Assembly (NCBI GenBank): GCA_023268875.1
Contig: JALRKL010000088.1
Coordinates: forward strand, 1 to 40,151
DNA from: Bacteroidia bacterium
Lineage (GTDB): Bacteria > Bacteroidota > Bacteroidia > NS11-12g > UBA955
Direction: 5' to 3'
DNA length: 40,151 nucleotides
Shown here: in pieces, positions 7,337-16,364 of the stretch
Layout: the number at the start of each line of letters is the position of its first letter
Position numbering within the stretch: position 1 is the stretch's first letter
Notes under the pieces: generated by a model
The model's input: only the letters and a program-made list of their open reading frames with translations
Told to the model about the DNA's origin: nothing
The model's database searches: none
Translations under genes and position numbers: made by a program

Positions 7337-8773
7337 ATGCTACGACACGCAGTATGGTTCTTGCTATTCGGTTTCATTGGATCGTCACAAGCACAAAATG
7401 TTCGTAAAATGGACCTTTCGGCTTGTATTGATTTGGCTCTAGAAGTAAACATCGATGTTTTGTTAAGTCAGTTAAATCAAGAACAAAGCCAAATCGATTA
7501 TCAACAAGCTCTTTGGAATTTGGGTCCTGAGGTAAGCTTTTCAGGAGGTCAGTTTTACCAAAGTGGTAGAAGTATTGATCGGTTTACCAATCAATTTGTT
7601 CAAGAGACCGTTGGTAATAGTTCAGTACAGCTTTCCAGCAGTTGGGTGGTTTATGCAGGGGGAAGTTTAAGAAAATCGGTTTTACGATCCAAAAAACAAG
7701 TTAAAGCTAGTGCCTTAGACTACCAACAATCAAAACAAAATATAGCCTTGAGTGTTGCTCTGGCCTATTTACAGTGCCTTCAAACGAAAGAGTTGGTTAA
7801 AGCCAATGAAAGTAACGAAGCCTCGTTACAACAAGATCAAAAAAGAATTGAAAAACTGGTTCAAATCGGAAGCGCCAACGAAGGATTACTTCTTTCTTCA
7901 AAAGCGCAATTAGCACAAGCCAGAGCTCAAAAGGTGCAGGTTGAAACACAACATCAAAGTGCCTTGTTGAACCTTAAAAATTTGCTCCGCATTCCAATTA
8001 GCGCCCCATTTGAGATTGAATACAGCATTGCGCCTGCCCCGGAGTACACGGTTTATCCCGCAAGTTTGAATGAACTCATAGATAGTGCACTCGCCAATAG
8101 GGCAGATTATCAAGCGGCTCAATATAAAGTAGAAGCCGCGGCATTATCAATGGGAATCGCAAAGTCCCAACTTTTACCCGTTCTTTCAGTTGGAGGAAAT
8201 TTAAGTTCTATATATTCAGACAAAGCGTTAAACGTCACAGGTTATCAAATCACCGGCTCACAGCCCATTGGAATCGTGCAAGGCACGAACGAAATTGTTG
8301 AGGCTCCAACCTTTACCTACCAAACCCAAACCATTGATTTTTCAAGGCAAATGCGCGATAATTTCGGTCAAAGTTTTGGAGCCAATTTATCGGTTCCTAT
8401 ATTTGGTAAATTCAGAGCTCAGAACGGTCTAAAATCGGCTAAAATAGCTTTTACCCAACAAGAATTAAATGCCATTCGCATTCGTCAAAATGCCATTGTA
8501 GAAGTTACCAATGCCTATCAAAGTTTCTCGAATGCGGCCATGCAATATCAAGCTCAAAGAGAAAATTATGATGCACAGAAACGGAATTTGGAATTCGTTC
8601 AAAAAAGATTCGAAAACGGTCAATCAAACTATTTTGAATTACAATTGGCCAAAAATCAAGAGTTAATGGCTTTCCAAAATTTCCTAACAAATAAATATGA
8701 AGCCGCCCTGCGAAATCTTATTTTAGACGTTATGTATCGAGGAAATCTTCAACTGTTAAAGCAAGTCCCCTAA
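7337..8773 (+). CDS. TolC family outer-membrane efflux channel
   Basis: A 478-residue TolC-family protein. The signal peptide is MLRHAVWFLLFGFIGSSQAQ, followed by LSACIDLALEVNIDVLLSQLNQEQ, the first of two structurally repeated OEP (outer-membrane efflux) units. These are mainly long amphipathic helices (QSKQNIALSVALAYLQCLQTKE, later IRIRQNAIVEVTNAYQSF) with beta-hairpin segments such as SVQLSSSWVVYAGGS and GQSFGANLSVPIFG that form the barrel. I chose the ATG at 7337 because it starts the signal peptide directly; an upstream in-frame ATG at 7265 would add 24 residues that do not look like a leader and would include the promoter. It forms an operon with the membrane fusion protein ten bases downstream. 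The exported substrate is unknown. Confidence 0.9.
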   Translation: MLRHAVWFLLFGFIGSSQAQNVRKMDLSACIDLALEVNIDVLLSQLNQEQSQIDYQQALWNLGPEVSFSGGQFYQSGRSIDRFTNQFVQETVGNSSVQLSSSWVVYAGGSLRKSVLRSKKQVKASALDYQQSKQNIALSVALAYLQCLQTKELVKANESNEASLQQDQKRIEKLVQIGSANEGLLLSSKAQLAQARAQKVQVETQHQSALLNLKNLLRIPISAPFEIEYSIAPAPEYTVYPASLNELIDSALANRADYQAAQYKVEAAALSMGIAKSQLLPVLSVGGNLSSIYSDKALNVTGYQITGSQPIGIVQGTNEIVEAPTFTYQTQTIDFSRQMRDNFGQSFGANLSVPIFGKFRAQNGLKSAKIAFTQQELNAIRIRQNAIVEVTNAYQSFSNAAMQYQAQRENYDAQKRNLEFVQKRFENGQSNYFELQLAKNQELMAFQNFLTNKYEAALRNLILDVMYRGNLQLLKQVP

Positions 8774-8783
8774 GTCCATAGAA

Positions 8784-10046
8784 ATGAAGAAGAAACATAT
8801 AATCGTAGTATCACTAATTGCCGTTGTCGTATTAATAGTATTGGCCTCTATTTTCAAGGGTGGCAAAAAAGACATAGAGGTAGTTACTCAAAAAGTTGGC
8901 CGGAAAAATATTACCGAAATTGTAACGGTTACGGGAAAAATACAACCCAAACGTGAGGTAAAAATAAGTCCAGACGTTAGTGGGGAAATCACAGAAATGT
9001 ATGTATCTGAGGGAGACTCGGTTCAAAAAGGCCAGTTATTGTTGACTGTTAACCCGGAGATTTACATTACCACAGTGAATCAGCTGAAGGCCAATTTGGA
9101 TAATGCCAAAGCAAGCTTGGCTTCGGCTGAAGCACAAGAGATACGTGCTAAAAACAACTTCAACTTAGGCAAGGATTTATTCAAACGGCAGGAACAACTA
9201 TACAAAGAGAATGTAATTAGTTTACAAGAATTCGAAAATGCCAAAATGCAATTTCAACAACAGCAAACTGAGGTTGTGGTTGCTGAGAAGACGCGGATGT
9301 CTGCCGTATTCAATGTGAAAAGTTTAGAAGCCCGATTAGAGGAAGGTCAAAAAACATTGGGTAGAACCCGTATAACCGCCCCTCAGAGTGGAATTGTTAC
9401 CCAATTGAACAGCGAAAAGGGAGAACGTGTTGTGGGTACCGCTCAAATGGCGGGAACAGAAATTATGCGAATTAGCAACCTCAATGAAATGGAAGTAGAG
9501 GTTCAAATCAATGAAAACGATATTGTACGCGTACATCTAAACGACGAAGCAGATATCCGAGTAGATGCTTACCCAGAACGTATCTTCAAAGGTATCGTTA
9601 CTGAAATTGCTAATTCCGCCAAATTCAATGTGGCGCAAAACATGAACGAACAAGTTACTAATTATACAGTTAAGGTATTAATTTTAGAAGAAAGTTATCG
9701 TGATTTGATTTCCCAAAATAGGCCACAACCCTTTCTACCCGGTATGACCGCCTCAGCCGATATCAAAACCGAAATTCGCAATAATGTGCTATCGGTTCCA
9801 ATTGCGGCCGTAACATCTAGAAATCCTAAAAAATCAGAAACAAGCAGCCTACAAAACTCCACCTGGGTATTTGTTTACAATTCGGGCAAAGCGAAAGCCG
9901 TTGAGATAAAAACAGGCATACAAGACATCGATTATTTCGAAGTAATATCGGGATTAAAGGAAGGCGACGAAATCGTAACTGAGCCAGGTATGGCGATAGC
10001 TAAAACCTTAATTGACGGTTCGGGAATCAAAAAACAAGAGAATTAG
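8784..10046 (+). CDS. HlyD/RND-type periplasmic membrane fusion protein
   Basis: A 420-residue efflux adaptor. One N-terminal membrane anchor (IIVVSLIAVVVLIVLASIF, residues 6-24) is followed by a lipoyl/biotinyl-like half (KISPDVSGEITEMYVSEGDSVQKGQLLL), a long coiled-coil hairpin (about 100-195, KANLDNAKASLASAEAQEIRAKNNF onward), the second lipoyl half (TRITAPQSGIVTQL) and a beta-barrel plus membrane-proximal domain (VEVQINENDIVRVHLNDEADIRVDAYPERIFKG, FLPGMTASADIKTE). It should bridge the TolC-type channel encoded just upstream to an inner-membrane transporter, most often MacB-like ABC in this arrangement. No such transporter follows: the next gene is on the other strand. The stop codon overlaps the end of the small minus-strand gene by four bases. 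Confidence 0.9.
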   Translation: MKKKHIIVVSLIAVVVLIVLASIFKGGKKDIEVVTQKVGRKNITEIVTVTGKIQPKREVKISPDVSGEITEMYVSEGDSVQKGQLLLTVNPEIYITTVNQLKANLDNAKASLASAEAQEIRAKNNFNLGKDLFKRQEQLYKENVISLQEFENAKMQFQQQQTEVVVAEKTRMSAVFNVKSLEARLEEGQKTLGRTRITAPQSGIVTQLNSEKGERVVGTAQMAGTEIMRISNLNEMEVEVQINENDIVRVHLNDEADIRVDAYPERIFKGIVTEIANSAKFNVAQNMNEQVTNYTVKVLILEESYRDLISQNRPQPFLPGMTASADIKTEIRNNVLSVPIAAVTSRNPKKSETSSLQNSTWVFVYNSGKAKAVEIKTGIQDIDYFEVISGLKEGDEIVTEPGMAIAKTLIDGSGIKKQEN

Positions 10047-10213
10047 CCACCAAAATATTTGGAGTTTTTCTGTTTAGATTCTTTCTCTTTTTTGTGATAC
10101 TGTTTCAGAAAAAAATAAACCGCTGTAAAAACGATCACGGATATAATTATTTCGTAGATAAATACTTCGCCCTTGAATGCATTCAAAGAGGCTTCGGTTG
10201 TATCAGAATTCAT
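10043..10213 (-). CDS. Small single-pass membrane protein (56 aa), function unknown
   Basis: The 56-residue product starting MNSDTTEASLNAFKGEVFIYE has one confident membrane helix (about residues 20-38, IIISVIVFTAVYFFLK) and then a strongly basic, lysine-rich tail (YHKKEKESKQKNSKYFGG), so an N-out/C-in topology is expected. I picked the ATG at 10211-10213; an earlier in-frame ATG at 10231 adds six residues. A near-consensus -7 box (TTATTTTG, minus strand, 10218-10225) lies four bases upstream of this start, the same spacing as at the LptF-family gene, which argues for a real gene. I do not recognise a family. It overlaps the adaptor's stop codon tail-to-tail, so read-through transcripts would be antisense to each other. 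Confidence 0.5.
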   Translation of the reverse strand: MNSDTTEASLNAFKGEVFIYEIIISVIVFTAVYFFLKQYHKKEKESKQKNSKYFGG

Positions 10214-10272
10214 GATACAAAATAACAACAAAAACTCAGTATTTCGCCCAATTTATGTGTAAATTGCGGTAT

Positions 10273-11640
10273 ATGTCAAGTAAGAGTTATATAGAATCCA
10301 ACCGAGAGCGTTTTTTAGACGAATTATTCCAGTTATTGCGTATTCCAAGCATTAGCGCAGATTCTGCTTATGCTGCGGATGTGCGTAAATGTGCAGAAAC
10401 CGTTGCTGAATTTCTGACAGAAGCAGGTGCAGATAATGTAGTACTTGAAGAAACGGCGGGGTATCCAATCGTTTACGGAGAAAAAATCATCAATCCCGAG
10501 CTTCCTACCGTTTTGGTGTATGGGCATTACGATGTACAACCAAGCGTCCCTAACGAACTTTGGAACACGCCTCCATTTGAACCAACTATAAAAGACGGCA
10601 AAATATACGCGCGTGGTGCTTGCGATGATAAAGGTCAAATGTTTATGCATGTTAAAGCCTTTGAATCTATGATGCAAACCCAAGAGTTAGCTTGTAATGT
10701 CAAATTTATGATTGAAGGAGAAGAGGAAGTGGGTAGCAATAACCTAGGAACCTATTGTAAATCAAACAAGGACAAACTAAAGGCGGATGTAATTCTAATT
10801 TCCGATACTTCAATGTTGGCCAATGATTTGCCGAGTATTGACGTTGGACTTCGTGGATTAAGTTACGTAGAAGTAGAAGTTACGGGTCCAAATATCGATT
10901 TACACAGCGGCGTTTACGGCGGTGCTGTAGCCAATCCGATAAATGTGTTGTGTGAAATGATAGCCCAAATGAAAGACGATAAAAACCATATTACAATTCC
11001 CGGTTTTTATGATGATGTAGTGATCGTTTCTGATTCCGATCGCGCGGCCATGGCCCAGACCCCGTTTGATTTAGATGCGTATAAAAAGCATCTAGATATT
11101 GAAGATGTTATGGGAGAAGAAGGTTATTCGACAATTGAAAGAACCGGCATAAGACCAACCTTAGATGTAAACGGCATCTGGGGAGGATATATCGGAGAAG
11201 GGGCTAAAACAGTATTACCCTCAAAAGCCTATGCTAAGATTTCCATGCGTCTTGTACCCAATCAATCCTCCGAGAAAATCACCAAAATCTTTACTGAATA
11301 CTTCGAATCTATAGCTCCCAAGGGAGTTCGCGTTAAGGTTACCCCACATCATGGTGGTGAGCCCGTGGTAACGCCTACCGATAGCGTACCATTCAAAGCA
11401 GCTGCTGCCGCTATGAAAGACACATTCGGTAAAGAACCAATTCCAACACGCGGCGGAGGAAGTATTCCTATTGTTGCCCTATTTGAAAAGGAATTAGAGA
11501 CAAAAACGGTTTTGATGGGATTTGGTTTGGATAGCGATGCCATACACTCCCCCAATGAGCATTACGGTGTATTCAACTATTTCCGTGGTATTGAGACCAT
11601 ACCAAGATTCTTCCACCATTTCGCGGAAATGAATAAATAA
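10273..11640 (+). CDS. M20 family metallopeptidase (dipeptidase)
   Basis: A 455-residue cytosolic M20 dipeptidase. The dinuclear zinc site is visible in order: H in YGHYDVQP, bridging D in GACDDKG, the catalytic EE in EGEEEVGS, D in LISDTS, and the distal H in SDAIHSPNE. The dimerisation lid domain lies between (GLSYVEVEVTGPNIDLHSGVYGG, with the HSG motif). The length matches the CNDP-like dipeptidase subgroup. The ATG at 10273 gives MSSKSYIESNRERFLDEL, the normal family opening; the ATG at 10255 would add six residues. It is three bases upstream of rel, so the two are probably one transcript. It likely hydrolyses imported or recycled dipeptides. Confidence 0.92.
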   Translation: MSSKSYIESNRERFLDELFQLLRIPSISADSAYAADVRKCAETVAEFLTEAGADNVVLEETAGYPIVYGEKIINPELPTVLVYGHYDVQPSVPNELWNTPPFEPTIKDGKIYARGACDDKGQMFMHVKAFESMMQTQELACNVKFMIEGEEEVGSNNLGTYCKSNKDKLKADVILISDTSMLANDLPSIDVGLRGLSYVEVEVTGPNIDLHSGVYGGAVANPINVLCEMIAQMKDDKNHITIPGFYDDVVIVSDSDRAAMAQTPFDLDAYKKHLDIEDVMGEEGYSTIERTGIRPTLDVNGIWGGYIGEGAKTVLPSKAYAKISMRLVPNQSSEKITKIFTEYFESIAPKGVRVKVTPHHGGEPVVTPTDSVPFKAAAAAMKDTFGKEPIPTRGGGSIPIVALFEKELETKTVLMGFGLDSDAIHSPNEHYGVFNYFRGIETIPRFFHHFAEMNK

Positions 11641-11643
11641 TCT

Positions 11644-13866
11644 ATGGCGCTGCTCGACGGTGAAGTTTACGAAGCATATCGGAACGAATTATTAAACAAG
11701 TACCGTTTACTTCTCAGAACCCTGAGTGGTAAGGTTTCAAAAGATAAAATTAAGTTGGTTCGAGAAGCGTTTGATTACGCCGCTCGGGCCCATGAAGGAA
11801 CCGTAAGAAAAAGCGGCGAACCTTACATTTTCCACCCCTTGGCGGTAGCACAAATCGCTGCCGCCGAATTAGGATTAGGAGCTACCTCTGTCATTTGTGC
11901 GCTACTACACGATGTTGTGGAGGATACGGAAATTACCCTTGAGGATATAGAGCGAAAATTCGGATTAAAAGTAGCAAATATCATTGGTGGACTCACCAAG
12001 ATATCGGTAGTTTTTGAGACCGTCGACAACGACGCTAGCATACAAGCAGAAAACTTCAAAAAAATGCTTCTCACGTTGGGAGAAGACCTTAGGGTAATAC
12101 TGATAAAATTATGCGACCGGCTGCATAATATGCGCACCCTCGGATCGGTTCCTGAAAAAACAAAACTGAAGATCGCATCCGAAACCATGTTTATCTATGC
12201 ACCACTCGCGCATCGATTGGGTTTAAACGCGGTAAAAATCGAAATGGAGGATTTGGCTTTAAAGTATACAGATGCCATCGCCTATCGTTCCATTTCAGAT
12301 AAAATAAGCGAAACGAAACAGTCGCGACAGAGATACATAAGAGAGTTCATCGAACCTTTAAACGATGAATTAGAAAAATCCGGACTGAATATAGCAGAAA
12401 TCAAAGGCAGACCCAAAAGTATTTACAGTATTCACCGTAAAATGATTACCCAAGATATTCCCTTTGAGGAAGTCTATGATGCCTTCGCTATTCGAGTAAT
12501 TCTAGATACAGAAATACAAAATGAAAAGTCTGATTGCTGGCGTGTTTACAGTATTATTACCGATAAATACAGACCTCATCAAGGCAGATTGAGAGATTGG
12601 CTCAGTCGTCCTAAAAATAACGGTTACTCTGCGTTGCATACTACGGTTCTAGGTCCAAAAGGTCGCTGGGTTGAAATACAAATTCGGTCAAAACGTATGG
12701 ATGCCATTGCTGAGCGTGGTTTAGCGGCTCATTGGCGCTATAAAGCTCAAAAAGGCGAGAACTCGATTACGCCCCAAGACGATGCATTTGAGAATTGGTT
12801 AAATGCCGTAAAAGAAACACTCGAAAACAACGATTTAACCGCGATGGATCTGGTTAATGAGTTTAAATACTCTTTGCTAGGAGAAGAGATTTACGTATTC
12901 ACTCCAAAAGGAGAAGTGAAATCAATGCCCGTTGGATCGGTAGCGTTGGATTTTGGATTTGCCATTCATACAGAAGTAGGACTCACTACCATTGGCGCAA
13001 AAGTCAATAATAAATTAGTCCCAATTGGACATGAGCTAAAAAATGGTGACATCGTAGAAATTTTAACTACACAAAAATATCGGGCTGGTGTTCAGTGGTT
13101 GGATGTGGTTAAAACAGGTCGCGCACGAACAAAAATCAGAGAGTTTTTACGGGATGAAAAAACGAAATTAGCCGGTAGAGGAAAAACCATCATGGAACGT
13201 ATGTTTCAAAAACATGAGGTAACATTTACAGACCGCAATATACAGTTACTCTATAAGCACTATCAATATCAAAGCGCAAGCGAATTTTTCCATGCCGTTG
13301 CTACTGGCAAAATCGGAATGACTAGGGAAGTTTTATTTGATATTCTCTTTAATAAGGAGAACACCGCAGAAATCCCTACAAAAAAAGAACGCAAAAAAAG
13401 CGCTGGACAAATTATATTTGGTGAAGATTATGAAATGCCCTATTCGCTGGCACAATGTTGCAATCCTTTACCAGGTGAACCTATTTTTGGTTTCGTAACC
13501 GTAGGCGATGGAGTAAGAATACATAGAACCACATGTCCGAATGCCTCTAAATTAATGAGTCAATATGGCTATCGCATCATACCTGCTAGCTGGCAGGCGG
13601 GATATAATAATGCATTTGATGCTCAAATATCAGTGCGAGGCATAGACGATGTTGGAATTGTTAGCCGCATTACCGACATCATATCAAAGGATTTACAAGT
13701 AAATATGAAAAGCATCAATATTCGTGCTAATTCAGATGGTACTTTCGGTGGAGAAATAGAAGTGATGGTTAATAATTCTGAAGATTTAAAAGAATTGGTA
13801 ACTCGAATCAAAAGCACCCATAAATATATTGAGGTTGAGCGAATAGAATCACTCAACCTCAATTAA
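11644..13866 (+). CDS. Bifunctional (p)ppGpp synthetase/hydrolase, Rel/SpoT family
   Basis: A 740-residue long RSH protein. The HD hydrolase domain occupies about residues 50-200 (HPLAVAQIAAAELG, LLHDVVEDTEIT with HDxxED, KLCDRLHNMRTL). The synthetase domain has GRLRDWLSRPKNNGYSALHT at about 314-333 and EIQIRSKRMDAIAERGLAAHW. A TGS domain follows (EIYVFTPKGEVKSMPVGSVALDF), then a zinc-finger-like CCNPLPGE segment and a C-terminal ACT domain (ISVRGIDDVGIVSRITDII to the end). The basic RLRD at 315-318 in place of the acidic ExDD of RelA fits the bifunctional Rel/SpoT type, and the complete HD motif means hydrolysis should be active. It makes and degrades the starvation alarmone on ribosomes. 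The 3' end of the gene forms a long hairpin. Confidence 0.94.
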   Translation: MALLDGEVYEAYRNELLNKYRLLLRTLSGKVSKDKIKLVREAFDYAARAHEGTVRKSGEPYIFHPLAVAQIAAAELGLGATSVICALLHDVVEDTEITLEDIERKFGLKVANIIGGLTKISVVFETVDNDASIQAENFKKMLLTLGEDLRVILIKLCDRLHNMRTLGSVPEKTKLKIASETMFIYAPLAHRLGLNAVKIEMEDLALKYTDAIAYRSISDKISETKQSRQRYIREFIEPLNDELEKSGLNIAEIKGRPKSIYSIHRKMITQDIPFEEVYDAFAIRVILDTEIQNEKSDCWRVYSIITDKYRPHQGRLRDWLSRPKNNGYSALHTTVLGPKGRWVEIQIRSKRMDAIAERGLAAHWRYKAQKGENSITPQDDAFENWLNAVKETLENNDLTAMDLVNEFKYSLLGEEIYVFTPKGEVKSMPVGSVALDFGFAIHTEVGLTTIGAKVNNKLVPIGHELKNGDIVEILTTQKYRAGVQWLDVVKTGRARTKIREFLRDEKTKLAGRGKTIMERMFQKHEVTFTDRNIQLLYKHYQYQSASEFFHAVATGKIGMTREVLFDILFNKENTAEIPTKKERKKSAGQIIFGEDYEMPYSLAQCCNPLPGEPIFGFVTVGDGVRIHRTTCPNASKLMSQYGYRIIPASWQAGYNNAFDAQISVRGIDDVGIVSRITDIISKDLQVNMKSINIRANSDGTFGGEIEVMVNNSEDLKELVTRIKSTHKYIEVERIESLNLN
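13828..13863. terminator. 12-bp inverted repeat at the rel / atpG convergence
   Basis: ATTGAGGTTGAG (13828-13839) and CTCAACCTCAAT (13852-13863) are perfect reverse complements around a 12-base loop. The hairpin lies inside the last codons of rel, three bases before its stop ends, and 22 bases beyond the stop of the convergent atpG. Read on the minus strand it is followed by the A/U-rich ATATTTAT, so it may end ATP synthase transcripts. On the plus strand no U-tract follows. It is a candidate terminator or insulator; no activity is shown. Confidence 0.45.
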
Positions 13867-13885
13867 AAGAGGAAAATTAATCTAA

Positions 13886-14767
13886 TTAAGCACCCTCTAG
13901 TGCAGCAACACCACCCACGATTTCAGAGATCTCACGAGTAATAGCCGCTTGACGGGCTTGGTTGTATGCCAAACGCAAGGCACCAAGTAGTTCTCCAGCG
14001 TTTTCTGTAGCTTTATCCATCGCCACCATTCTCGCTCCATGTTCTGACGCTAGTGAATCTAACATTGCGCGATACACTTGCGTTTTTAATGATCTAGGAA
14101 TAAGATCCTCAAGTATGGCTACCTTAGAAGGCTCAAATAAGTAATCACTCGAAACCTGTTTAGATTGCTCCGTTTTAGATGCAATCGGCAATACTGTCTC
14201 ATTGGAGAGTATTTGGGTTGCCGCATTCTTGAATTGGTTGTAAACAACCTCAATTTTATCGATGCTACCTGATTTAAAACGATTAATTAAGGAATTAGTA
14301 AAATCAAAAGCCTTATCAGAATTCAAATCAATTAAAAGATTTTGATATTCCGTGTTTACCGCATAGCCCAATCGCTTTAGGGTTTCTCCAGCTTTCTTTC
14401 CAATGCAGAGGATTTCTACATTACCTGATTTTACCAAATCTTTGTATTCATTTTCTAACAATTGACGTGTGCGCTTAGCCACATTCGCATTGAATGCACC
14501 ACACAAGCCGCGATCACTAGATATAACTACTAAGCAAACTTTCTTGATTTCGCGTTCATCAAAATATACTGCCAAACGATCGTCATCTGCACTTTCTTGA
14601 AGATTCGACATGATGCCTTGTAACTTCAGCGCATAGGGACGCATACGCACGATTGCGTCACTCGCCTTTCTCAATTTTGTAGCACTTACCAACTTCATAG
14701 CTTTGGTAATTTGCTGCGTACTGATGGTTGACGATATACGAGCGCGTATTTCCTTTTGATTTGACAT
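13886..14767 (-). CDS. atpG: ATP synthase F1 gamma subunit
   Basis: The 293-residue central stalk subunit of F1. The N-terminal helix carries IRARISSTISTQQITKAMKLVSATKLRKA, the conserved coiled-coil that rotates inside alpha3beta3. The Rossmann-like middle has VVISSDRGLCGAFNANV, and the C-terminal helix has GARMVAMDKATENAGELLGALRLAYNQARQAAITREISEIVGGVAAL, the other strongly conserved signature. It is the last gene of the cluster, ten bases after atpA. The beta and epsilon genes (atpD, atpC), which usually follow gamma in other bacteria, are absent here and must lie elsewhere, as is common in Bacteroidota. Confidence 0.97.
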   Translation of the reverse strand: MSNQKEIRARISSTISTQQITKAMKLVSATKLRKASDAIVRMRPYALKLQGIMSNLQESADDDRLAVYFDEREIKKVCLVVISSDRGLCGAFNANVAKRTRQLLENEYKDLVKSGNVEILCIGKKAGETLKRLGYAVNTEYQNLLIDLNSDKAFDFTNSLINRFKSGSIDKIEVVYNQFKNAATQILSNETVLPIASKTEQSKQVSSDYLFEPSKVAILEDLIPRSLKTQVYRAMLDSLASEHGARMVAMDKATENAGELLGALRLAYNQARQAAITREISEIVGGVAALEGA

Positions 14768-14777
14768 TATTTAGAGA

Positions 14778-16358
14778 TTAAGCGGTATAGTTCTTAGAAA
14801 TTTCTTCTCCAGCAGCTTCCAAAACGCTCATCACATTTTCATCAATTTTACCTGATTTCAATGTATTTAATACGTCTTTGTGTTTCTGGTCGAGATAGGA
14901 AACAAAAGCTTCTTCAAATTCACGAACCTTGTTTACTGGGATGTTTCTAAGTTTATTCTTAGTTCCCAAGTAAATCATCGCAATTTGATTCTCAACAGTC
15001 TGAGGCGAGAACTGTGCTTGCTTCAACATTTCTACGTTGCGCGCACCTTTCTCCAATACAGATTTAGTTGCTGCATCAAGATCCGATCCGAATTTGGCAA
15101 AGGCTTCTAACTCTCTATATTGAGCCTGATCGAGTTTAAGCGTACCCGCTACTTTCTTCATAGACTTAATCTGGGCATTACCTCCCACACGTGATACCGA
15201 AATACCCACGTTGATAGCAGGACGAACCCCTGAGTTAAATAAGTTTGATTCCAAGAAAATCTGACCATCGGTGATAGAAATCACGTTGGTAGGAATATAA
15301 GCCGATACGTCACCTGCTTGTGTTTCAATAATAGGCAATGCGGTAAGTGATCCACCTCCTTTTACCTTACCTGCTAATGAAGGAGGTAAATCGTTCATTT
15401 TGGAAGTAATTTCATCGTTAGAATTCAACTTACATGCACGTTCCAAAATACGGCTGTGCAAGTAGAATACATCACCTGGATATGCTTCACGTCCTGGAGG
15501 ACGACGTAACAACAAAGAAACCTCACGATACGCTACTGCTTGCTTCGACAAATCGTCATAAACAACCAATGCAGGCAACCCTAAATCGCGGAAATACTCA
15601 CCGATCGCACAACCCGACATAGGCGAGAAAAACTGCAATGGAGCGGGAGCAGATGCAGGTGCAGAAACAACCACGGTGTAAGCCATAGCACCGTTTTCTT
15701 CCAACGATTTTACTACTTGCTTAACGGTTGATTCTTTCTGACCGCAGGCAACATATATACAATAGACAGGATTTCCTGCTTCGTAGAATTCTTTTTGATT
15801 GATGATGGTATCGATTGCAATCGCAGTTTTACCTGTCTGACGGTCGCCAATGATTAGCTCACGCTGACCTCTTCCGATTGGAATCATAGCGTCAATTGCC
15901 TTGATACCCGTTTGAAGCGGTTCGGTTACAGGTTCACGAAACAACACACCAGGAGCTTTACGCTCAAGTGGCATTTCGTAAAGATCGCCTTCAATAGGAC
16001 CTTTACCATCGATAGGCTCACCCAATGCGTTTACCACACGGCCTAGCATACCATGACCCACCTTAAGACTAGCGATTTTGTTTGTGCGTTTAACTTTATC
16101 TCCTTCTTTGATATCGGTACTGCTACCCATCAAAACCGCACCCACATTATCTTCTTCAAGGTTCAATACTACAGCGCGAACGCCATTTTCGAACTCTACG
16201 AGTTCACCACTTTGAACTCCGAAAAGTCCGTAAATACGGGCAATACCATCTCCAACTTGAAGTACGGTACCTACCTCTTCTAAACTAGCAGCACTGCTGA
16301 AACCAGCGATCTGGTCTTTCAATATGCTGGATACTTCGTCTGGCCTAATGTGTGACAT
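14778..16358 (-). CDS. atpA: ATP synthase F1 alpha subunit
   Basis: The 526-residue non-catalytic nucleotide-binding subunit. The N-terminal beta-barrel domain (about residues 25-95) contains [21 protein letters not shown]. The P-loop GDRQTGKT is at 171-178. The arginine-finger region is represented by [34 protein letters not shown], which matches the family closely. The sequence is full length with no disruption. It begins six bases after the atpH stop and ends ten bases before atpG, so it is one message with its neighbours. It assembles with beta (encoded elsewhere) into the F1 hexamer on the cytoplasmic side of the inner membrane. Confidence 0.98.
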   Translation of the reverse strand: MSHIRPDEVSSILKDQIAGFSSAASLEEVGTVLQVGDGIARIYGLFGVQSGELVEFENGVRAVVLNLEEDNVGAVLMGSSTDIKEGDKVKRTNKIASLKVGHGMLGRVVNALGEPIDGKGPIEGDLYEMPLERKAPGVLFREPVTEPLQTGIKAIDAMIPIGRGQRELIIGDRQTGKTAIAIDTIINQKEFYEAGNPVYCIYVACGQKESTVKQVVKSLEENGAMAYTVVVSAPASAPAPLQFFSPMSGCAIGEYFRDLGLPALVVYDDLSKQAVAYREVSLLLRRPPGREAYPGDVFYLHSRILERACKLNSNDEITSKMNDLPPSLAGKVKGGGSLTALPIIETQAGDVSAYIPTNVISITDGQIFLESNLFNSGVRPAINVGISVSRVGGNAQIKSMKKVAGTLKLDQAQYRELEAFAKFGSDLDAATKSVLEKGARNVEMLKQAQFSPQTVENQIAMIYLGTKNKLRNIPVNKVREFEEAFVSYLDQKHKDVLNTLKSGKIDENVMSVLEAAGEEISKNYTA

Positions 16359-16364
16359 AATTTT

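Noticed and set aside
7246-7452. A 68-codon minus-strand frame opposite the start of tolC
   Set aside because: It runs antisense through the tolC signal peptide region and promoter with no family resemblance; the plus-strand gene explains it.
10333-10683. A 116-codon frame antisense to the M20 peptidase
   Set aside because: It is opposite a gene with all zinc ligands intact, and its composition is that of a shadow frame.
11823-12188. A 121-codon frame antisense to the rel HD domain
   Set aside because: The rel hydrolase motifs are complete on the plus strand; this frame has Ser-rich composition typical of antisense reading.
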